19,438 nt of DNA from a bacterium. Lineage in GTDB: Bacteria > SZUA-79 > Acidulodesulfobacterales > Acidulodesulfobacteraceae. Under the pieces are notes generated by a model, which searched no databases, had not been told where the DNA came from, and saw nothing but the letters and a program-made list of their open reading frames with translations. Position 1 is the first letter of the stretch. Every line of letters starts with the position of its first letter. The stretch lies in assembly GCA_021806125.1 (NCBI GenBank), contig JAJZYC010000009.1, positions 1 through 19,438 of the forward strand, read 5' to 3'. This document shows positions 15,199 to 19,438 of this stretch, in pieces. The position numbers and the translations under genes are program-made.

Positions 15199-16458
15199 TT
15201 ATATTTTTTCGTTTTTATTTTTTCTTTTAATTTTAGCAAGAACCCCTTCGAATTCGTCTAAGTTTGCATCGATAACCGGCGCCTCTTTTAATTTACCGTT
15301 TAAGGCTTCAAGAGTTTTAAGCCCGTTTCCTGTAATAGCAAGAACGGTTGTCTCGTTTTTGTTTATATAACCTTTCTCGATAAGTTTTTTTGCTACGGCA
15401 ACGGTAACGCCTCCCGCTGTTTCGGTAAATATGCCTTCGGTAGCGGCAAGCAGTTTCATGCCTTCGACTATTTCTTCGTCGGTTGCGTCTTCGCCGTATC
15501 CTCCGGTTTTACTCATCAGGTCGGATGCATAGTAGCCGTCCGCAGGGTTTCCTATCGCAAGAGATTTTGCGATAGTATCGGGCGTCCTGACCGGTTTTAT
15601 AAACTCCCTTTTTTCTTTAACCGTGGCGGTAATCGGGTTGCATCCGGTAGCCTGAGCTCCGAAAATTTTCGTATGAGGTTTTTCGTTGAGCAGACCGCAG
15701 TAATCGAATTCGTCTATCGCTTTTCCGACTTTTGTTATTAAAGAGCCTCCGGCCATAGGAACTACGACGTTGTCGGGGGCTTTGAATCCTAACTGTTCGA
15801 GCATCTCGAAAGTAAGCGATTTCGACCCTTCGGCATAATAAGGCCTTAAATTAATATTTACGAATGCCCAGCTGTGTTTCCCGGCTATTTCCGTGCAGAG
15901 CCTGTTGACTTTATCGTAACTGCCGTTAATTTTTACGAGATTAGTATCGTATATAAGAGTTCCTAATACTTTGCCGGTTTCAAGATTTGACGGTATAAAT
16001 ACGAAACTTTCGTAGCCGGAAGAAGCCGCCAGAGCCGCTACGGAGTTAGCGAGATTACCGGTAGAGGCGCAGGCCACGGTTTTAAACCCAAATTCCCTTG
16101 CCTTTGCGATGGCTACCGAAACGACCCTGTCTTTAAAGGATAAAGTAGGAAAGTTCACGGCATCGTTTTTAACGTATATTTCTTTAACGCCGAGGGCTTT
16201 TGCCAGGTTATCGGCTTTTACGAGCGGGGTATATCCCACGTTTTTACCTATTTTTATTTCTCCTTTTATAGGAAGTAGTTCCTGATACCGCCACATATTC
16301 GCATCGCGCGATTTTATTTTTTCCCTCGTAAGCTCTTTTTTTATTTTATCGTAATCGTAATCTACTTCGAGCGGACCGAAGCAATAATCGCAAACATAAA
16401 GCGGACTGTCGGGATATTCCTTGCCGCATTCGCGGCACTTTAAGCCTTTAACGAACAT
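15199..16458 (-). CDS. thrC: Threonine synthase-family PLP enzyme with N-terminal zinc ribbon
   Basis: A 419-residue fold-type II PLP enzyme. The N-terminus has a zinc ribbon (C8, C11, C23, C26). The PLP lysine is K109 in FPTLSFKDR, the substrate loop is ASTGNLANSVAA (from residue 131) and a glycine-rich GGSLITKVGKA loop follows. The known family reaction converts O-phosphohomoserine to threonine. As first gene under a SAM riboswitch, and followed by a sulfur-carrier system, it may instead (or also) direct O-phosphohomoserine to homocysteine. The sequence cannot decide this. A cysteate synthase-like role is a further alternative. The ribosome-binding site AAGGAG (16464-16469) is good. The carrier gene follows after 24 bp. 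Confidence 0.88.
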   Translation of the reverse strand: MFVKGLKCRECGKEYPDSPLYVCDYCFGPLEVDYDYDKIKKELTREKIKSRDANMWRYQELLPIKGEIKIGKNVGYTPLVKADNLAKALGVKEIYVKNDAVNFPTLSFKDRVVSVAIAKAREFGFKTVACASTGNLANSVAALAASSGYESFVFIPSNLETGKVLGTLIYDTNLVKINGSYDKVNRLCTEIAGKHSWAFVNINLRPYYAEGSKSLTFEMLEQLGFKAPDNVVVPMAGGSLITKVGKAIDEFDYCGLLNEKPHTKIFGAQATGCNPITATVKEKREFIKPVRTPDTIAKSLAIGNPADGYYASDLMSKTGGYGEDATDEEIVEGMKLLAATEGIFTETAGGVTVAVAKKLIEKGYINKNETTVLAITGNGLKTLEALNGKLKEAPVIDANLDEFEGVLAKIKRKNKNEKI

Positions 16459-16504
16459 TTTCTCTCCTTATCTTAATCTTATTTTATTTTTATTTAAGCC
16501 GTAA

Positions 16505-16550
16505 TAACAAAAAACCTCTTCTCCCTGCGAATACGGAAGAAGAGGTTTTT
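16505..16550 (-). terminator. Intrinsic terminator of the SAM riboswitch expression platform
   Basis: A 13-bp perfect stem (16538-16550 with 16510-16522; core AACCTCTTCT/AGAAGAGGTT) with a 15-base loop. In the minus-strand transcript it is followed by a run of six U (16514-16509). It lies between the aptamer and the thrC start. Its 5' arm contains UCUUCUU, which can pair with AAGAAGA at the 3' side of aptamer helix P1, a plausible antiterminator, so high SAM would give termination. Confidence 0.88.
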
Positions 16551-16563
16551 AAAAACTCTTTTC

Positions 16564-16669
16564 TTCTTATCTTCCAGGAATAAACCTGCGGGAATTAGCA
16601 CCGATTTTTAACTTTTTATCGGTTGCTGCGGTTTCAAAGGGCCCGTCCCTCTACCGCTCTTGATAAGAA
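16564..16669 (-). promoter_or_regulatory. SAM-I (S-box) riboswitch aptamer
   Basis: Read on the minus strand, the closing helix P1 is TTCTTATC (16669-16662) with GATAAGAA (16571-16564). The conserved cores follow in order: AAGAGCGGTAGAGGGACGGG, CCCTTTGAAACCGCAGCAACC (split here for length), and GGTGCTAATTCC before the P1 closing strand. These are the kink-turn, SAM-pocket and P3/P4 hallmarks of the SAM-I class. With the following terminator it is a transcriptional OFF switch that lowers thrC-cluster expression when S-adenosylmethionine is abundant. The family's genes are nearly always in methionine, cysteine or SAM metabolism or transport. Confidence 0.95.
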
Positions 16670-16719
16670 CTTTTATAGGCTTGCTAATTTTAAAAAACAG
16701 ATAAATAATACCGATTATT

Positions 16720-16749
16720 ATTATATAGTATAAATTTAAATAATGTCAA
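16720..16749 (-). promoter_or_regulatory. Sigma70-type promoter of the SAM-regulated sulfur cluster
   Basis: On the minus strand, a perfect TTGACA (16749-16744) and a perfect TATAAT (16725-16720) are separated by 18 bp. Transcription would start near 16713, about 44 bases before the riboswitch aptamer, with the thrC ATG about 255 bases downstream. No other strong promoter is seen in the cluster, consistent with one transcript over six genes, although gaps of 107 and 88 bp exist inside it. Confidence 0.75.
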
Positions 16750-16853
16750 ATAAAAAAATAAATGCGATATTGCTTAGCATAAGAACGCAATAGATACTTT
16801 ATACCGCAGTCTGGAGGTTGCAGTTTAGTGTTTATATTGAGTAAAAATTAAAT

Positions 16854-16859
16854 TATAAT
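16854..16859 (+). promoter_or_regulatory. Possible -10 element close to the rlpA start
   Basis: TATAAT lies ten bases before ATG 16870, in a region without a Shine-Dalgarno sequence. Transcription would begin within about five bases of the start codon, a leaderless or nearly leaderless arrangement. No convincing -35 box at 16-18 bp was found. The rest of the 16750-16853 gap shows no gene. Confidence 0.3.
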
Positions 16860-16869
16860 AGATACGGCT

Positions 16870-17631
16870 ATGAAATCAAAATTAAAGCTGGCATTTTTAT
16901 TATTTTCAGTTTTTATAACCGCCCCAGCGCTTTCGGGTTGCGTCCCTTATATAATAGGAGGCGGTTCCGGGCAGGGGTCATACGGCCGCCCGCCAGGATA
17001 TTACCCGCCTAAGCAGATTTCGAGAAATGTCGAGGTCGGAGTCGCTTCATGGTACGGTCCGGGTTTCCAGGGACGGGAGACGGCAAGCGGCCAAATCTAC
17101 AACATGTACAATTTGACGGCGGCTTCGCTGACGCTTCCTTTAAACAGCTACGCTTACGTAACCGACCTTCAAAACCACAGAAGCGTCGAAGTATGCGTTA
17201 ACGACAGGGGGCCGTATGCGGACGGGAGGATTATGGATCTCTCATACGCCGCCGCAAAGGCGCTTAATATGGTCGGCCCCGGCACGGCGTTGGTAAGGGT
17301 GCAGTATCTCGGACCGAAACCGGTGCCGCTGTCGGAATGCAGGAGATACGGCGGAAAAAGCCGCCTGAACGTTTATCGGAGCGTAAAATATATTCCTCCG
17401 GCATCCGGCTATACTCTTCAGTTTGCGGCATATACCGTAAAGTCTAAAGCGCTGAATAAAATAAAAGATATTAAAAAACTTGTTCCGGGGGTTCATCTTG
17501 CGACAAAAAATGTAAAAGGCATATTTTATTACAAAGTCGTATTCGGCAAATTCAAAAACCTGAAAGCCGCTTATAATTTCGCCAAAATTATTGCTGGATA
17601 CGGATATAATATTTATATAACCCAAAACTAA
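16870..17631 (+). CDS. rlpA: RlpA-like lipoprotein with SPOR domain; catalytic-site substitutions
   Basis: A 253-residue lipoprotein with a signal peptide ending in the lipobox LSGC (Cys24), a Gly/Pro/Tyr-rich linker, a double-psi beta-barrel RlpA domain (about 54-148) and a C-terminal SPOR domain (about 178-253, starting YTLQFAAYTVKSKALN) that binds denuded septal peptidoglycan. The RlpA domain starts GVASWYGPGFQGRETASG and keeps NDRGPY (Asp112). The Pseudomonas enzyme has Glu120 and His131, but this protein has Gln75 and Ser86 (TASGQ and TAASLTLP). Lytic transglycosylase activity is therefore doubtful, whereas septal binding looks kept. Lipidation would depend on the LspA encoded in this window. 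The start is the first ATG giving a proper signal peptide. Confidence 0.9.
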   Translation: MKSKLKLAFLLFSVFITAPALSGCVPYIIGGGSGQGSYGRPPGYYPPKQISRNVEVGVASWYGPGFQGRETASGQIYNMYNLTAASLTLPLNSYAYVTDLQNHRSVEVCVNDRGPYADGRIMDLSYAAAKALNMVGPGTALVRVQYLGPKPVPLSECRRYGGKSRLNVYRSVKYIPPASGYTLQFAAYTVKSKALNKIKDIKKLVPGVHLATKNVKGIFYYKVVFGKFKNLKAAYNFAKIIAGYGYNIYITQN

Positions 17632-17643
17632 AAATAACCATAA

Positions 17644-17820
17644 ACCCTAATCCTGATTTAGAAACTACATAATAAATTCCAATATCTAATCACAGCGATT
17701 AACAGTCATTGCGAGCGCAGCGAAACAATCTAAAGCGAGATTGCTTCGCTGCGCTCGCAATGACATTATTAAGTAATTTCGGTAATCCATATCTATAAAT
17801 TTCTAAATCGTGATTTGGGG
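17644..17820. repeat. 177-bp nested inverted-repeat element (MITE-like) containing family B
   Basis: The centre is two family B units in inverted orientation, 17705-17730 and 17739-17764, that pair over 26 bp with one mismatch around an 8-base loop. An outer pair of arms, 17644-17664 and 17800-17820, is complementary at 17 of 21 positions (shared end GATTTAGAAA). No open reading frame is inside. This fills most of the gap between rlpA and kdsB. Confidence 0.75.
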
Positions 17821-17850
17821 TAAATAAAATCATTTTAATTTGAATTTATT

Positions 17851-17856
17851 TATAAT
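17851..17856 (+). promoter_or_regulatory. Possible -10 element close to the kdsB start
   Basis: TATAAT lies eleven bases before ATG 17868, with no Shine-Dalgarno sequence between them, the same layout as at rlpA. No good -35 box at normal spacing was found. Confidence 0.3.
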
Positions 17857-17867
17857 AAAATGTTTGT

Positions 17868-18626
17868 ATGAAAAAAATAGTCGCCGTTATACCGGCAAGA
17901 TATAAATCCACCAGATTCGAGGGCAAACCCCTTGCGTTAATTATGGGAAAGCCTATGATAAGGCGTGTTTATGAAGGCGTTATAAAGTCGGAATTGCTGT
18001 CCGACGTTATAATAGCTACGGAAGACAGAAGGATATACGACGCCTGCAGGGATTTCGGGGCGAATGCGGTTATGACTAAAGATACCCACCAAACCGGCAC
18101 GGACAGGATAATAGAGGTCGTAAGCGGCATCGATGCGGATATCGTATTAAACGTTCAGGGAGACGAGCCGTTGGTTAATTCGGAAATAATAGAATCTTTG
18201 ATAAAACCCTTTAACGAAAGCAGCGATATTTCATATACTAGCGTCAAAACCCCGATTTATTCCTACGAAGAATTTATCGACCCTAATAACGTCAAGGTTA
18301 TAGTCGATAAAAATAATTTCGGCATATATTTTTCGAGAAGCCCTATTCCGTATGACAGGGAAAGGGCCGGGGAACTGAAGGATTTTAAAGGTATTTTCGG
18401 CTACAAGCATCTCGGTTTTTACGGATATACCAAAGAATTTCTTTTAGAATTCGGCAAAACCGAGATGTCTTATTTGGAAAAAACCGAGATGCTGGAACAG
18501 TTAAGGGCAATAGAAAACGGATACAGGATAAAGGTAGAAACCGTTAATATTTCCACTATTCCCGTCGATGTTCCCGACGATATAAAAAAGGTTGAAAATT
18601 TTATTTTAAAATCGTATAATGTTTAA
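17868..18626 (+). CDS. kdsB: 3-deoxy-manno-octulosonate cytidylyltransferase
   Basis: Activates Kdo with CTP to CMP-Kdo for the inner core of LPS, in the cytoplasm. The 252-residue length is typical. Family blocks are VIPARYKSTRFEGKPLA (N-terminal nucleotide site), HQTGTDRI, VLNVQGDEPLV (metal and substrate site), FSRSPIPYDR, HLGFYGYTKEFL, LEQLRAIENGY and the terminal VDVPDDIKKVE. It supports the diderm LPS reading together with lptE. No other Kdo genes are adjacent; it lies between the repeat element and rpmE (48 bp). Confidence 0.97.
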   Translation: MKKIVAVIPARYKSTRFEGKPLALIMGKPMIRRVYEGVIKSELLSDVIIATEDRRIYDACRDFGANAVMTKDTHQTGTDRIIEVVSGIDADIVLNVQGDEPLVNSEIIESLIKPFNESSDISYTSVKTPIYSYEEFIDPNNVKVIVDKNNFGIYFSRSPIPYDRERAGELKDFKGIFGYKHLGFYGYTKEFLLEFGKTEMSYLEKTEMLEQLRAIENGYRIKVETVNISTIPVDVPDDIKKVENFILKSYNV

Positions 18627-18674
18627 CTTAATATTTAAAAATTTTAAATCGAAAGTAAAAGGAGCTACGGAAAG

Positions 18675-18890
18675 ATGAAAGAAGGAATACATCCGAAAAT
18701 TTATCAGGCAAAGGTAAAATGCGCCTGCGGCGAAGAATTCGTTACCGGCAGTACGGTCGAAGAAATTCATGTCGATATATGCTCGAAATGCCATCCCTTT
18801 TATACCGGCAAACAAAAATTTGTCGACAGCGCCGGAAGAATCGACAAATTTAACAAAAAATACGCCAAAACAGCTATCAGTAAAAAATAA
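18675..18890 (+). CDS. rpmE: Ribosomal protein L31, zinc-binding (C+) form
   Basis: A 71-residue protein of the large ribosomal subunit. The start MKEGIHPKIYQAKVKCACG and the zinc ligands Cys16, Cys18, Cys36 and Cys39 define the C+ type; C- paralogues lack these and are used under zinc shortage. A strong AAAGGAG (18658-18664) lies ten bases before ATG. It is followed by thyX after 29 bp. Confidence 0.97.
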   Translation: MKEGIHPKIYQAKVKCACGEEFVTGSTVEEIHVDICSKCHPFYTGKQKFVDSAGRIDKFNKKYAKTAISKK

Positions 18891-18919
18891 GATTTTTTAA
18901 TATTTCCTTATATGTTTGA

Positions 18920-19438
18920 ATGGTTAAACTTATTAATTACACTTCTAAACCCGAAATTACAATCGCTGTCGCGGCGCGGCTCTGCTACAGTCCTTACGGC
19001 ATCGCAAAGATAGAAGCCGATTTTAACGACGGCGAAAAAGGTTTAGAAAAAGCAAGGAAATTAATTAAAAGAATAAGGACTTCCGGACACGAATCCGTCC
19101 TCGAACATGCTAACTTTACGTTCGGCGTAGAGAAGCTGTCAAGAAGCGCTTCGCATCAATTAGTAAGACACCGCATTGCGTCGTATTCTCAGAGAAGCCA
19201 GCGTTACGTCAAAGAAGAGAACCCTAAGTATGTCGTTCCGGACTCCATAGCCGGAAACGCAGAACTTTTGGCGAAATACAACAAAATGGTGGAAGATATT
19301 TTTTCGCTGTACGGTTATTTTCTCGAGAAAGGCATTCCTGCCGAAGATGCAAGGTATCTGCTTCCCAACGCGGCCGAAACCCAGATTATTTTTACCATGA
19401 ATGCGAGAGAGCTTCTGCACTTTTTCAGGCTGAGAGGG
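18920..19438 (+). CDS. thyX: Flavin-dependent thymidylate synthase, N-terminal 173 residues (3' end outside window)
   Basis: The frame is open from ATG 18920 to the last base. It contains the ThyX signature RHR-x7-S in LVRHRIASYSQRSQRYV (from base 19160), preceded by SGHESVLEHANFTF and followed by LPNAAETQIIFTMNAREL, all characteristic of the family. ThyX methylates dUMP to dTMP using methylenetetrahydrofolate and reduced FAD, replacing ThyA. ATG 18920 is chosen because its frame carries the motif and the protein starts VKLINYTSKPE, as in relatives; the ATG at 18912 is in another frame. No clear ribosome-binding site is visible. Co-direction with rpmE at short distance suggests a shared transcript. 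Confidence 0.95.
   Translation, partial: MVKLINYTSKPEITIAVAARLCYSPYGIAKIEADFNDGEKGLEKARKLIKRIRTSGHESVLEHANFTFGVEKLSRSASHQLVRHRIASYSQRSQRYVKEENPKYVVPDSIAGNAELLAKYNKMVEDIFSLYGYFLEKGIPAEDARYLLPNAAETQIIFTMNARELLHFFRLRG

Noticed and set aside
16768..16791. Inverted repeat ATTGC...GCAAT upstream of rlpA as an operator
   Set aside because: The five-base arms with a 13-base loop are expected by chance in this composition, and no regulator gene is adjacent.

Overview
This AT-rich window comes from a diderm, LPS-making bacterium: kdsB (Kdo activation), lptE (LPS assembly), lspA and rlpA (lipoproteins and cell envelope) are all present. Frequent ATA and AGG codons, two families of short palindromic intergenic repeats, ThyX, and a SAM-I riboswitch would fit an uncultured lineage of the former Deltaproteobacteria type. 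The sequence alone does not fix the taxon. Both ends are cut inside genes (gap at the left, thyX at the right).

Left part (1-5137, + strand): a tight run gap(3' end)-pgk-lspA-leuS-lptE with short gaps and a 4-bp leuS/lptE overlap. It carries lower glycolysis, lipoprotein processing, leucyl-tRNA synthesis and LPS export. A convergent PAP2 phosphatase (5134-5697, -) closes it. Middle part (5816-11985, + strand): a nucleotidyltransferase/left-handed-helix/degenerate-phosphohexomutase fusion, an intact phosphohexomutase, a metallo-beta-lactamase-fold hydrolase and coaBC. Short hairpin repeats sit in three of these gaps.

Right-centre (16749 down to 12008, - strand) is the most interesting region. 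A consensus sigma70-type promoter (TTGACA-18-TATAAT) drives a leader with a SAM-I riboswitch and an intrinsic terminator. Then follow a threonine-synthase-family PLP enzyme, a ThiS/MoaD-like sulfur carrier fused to a NIL-type domain, a MoeB/ThiF-type E1 enzyme, a TusA-family protein, a CysM-type cysteine synthase and a JAMM metalloprotease. Together these look like a complete protein-thiocarboxylate sulfur pathway. The E1 adenylates the carrier, TusA may supply sulfur, the PLP enzymes transfer it to an amino-acid acceptor, and the JAMM peptidase releases the product. SAM control points to homocysteine/methionine as an output. The carrier's Gly-Gly is internal (residues 90-91, followed by Ala and a further domain), so it must be cleaved before activation, and the JAMM enzyme is the obvious candidate.

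Right end (16870-19438, + strand): an RlpA-like lipoprotein with two substituted catalytic-site residues, kdsB, rpmE (zinc form) and the 5' part of thyX. A 177-bp nested inverted-repeat element lies between rlpA and kdsB. No tRNA, rRNA, CRISPR array, transposase or phage gene was seen.
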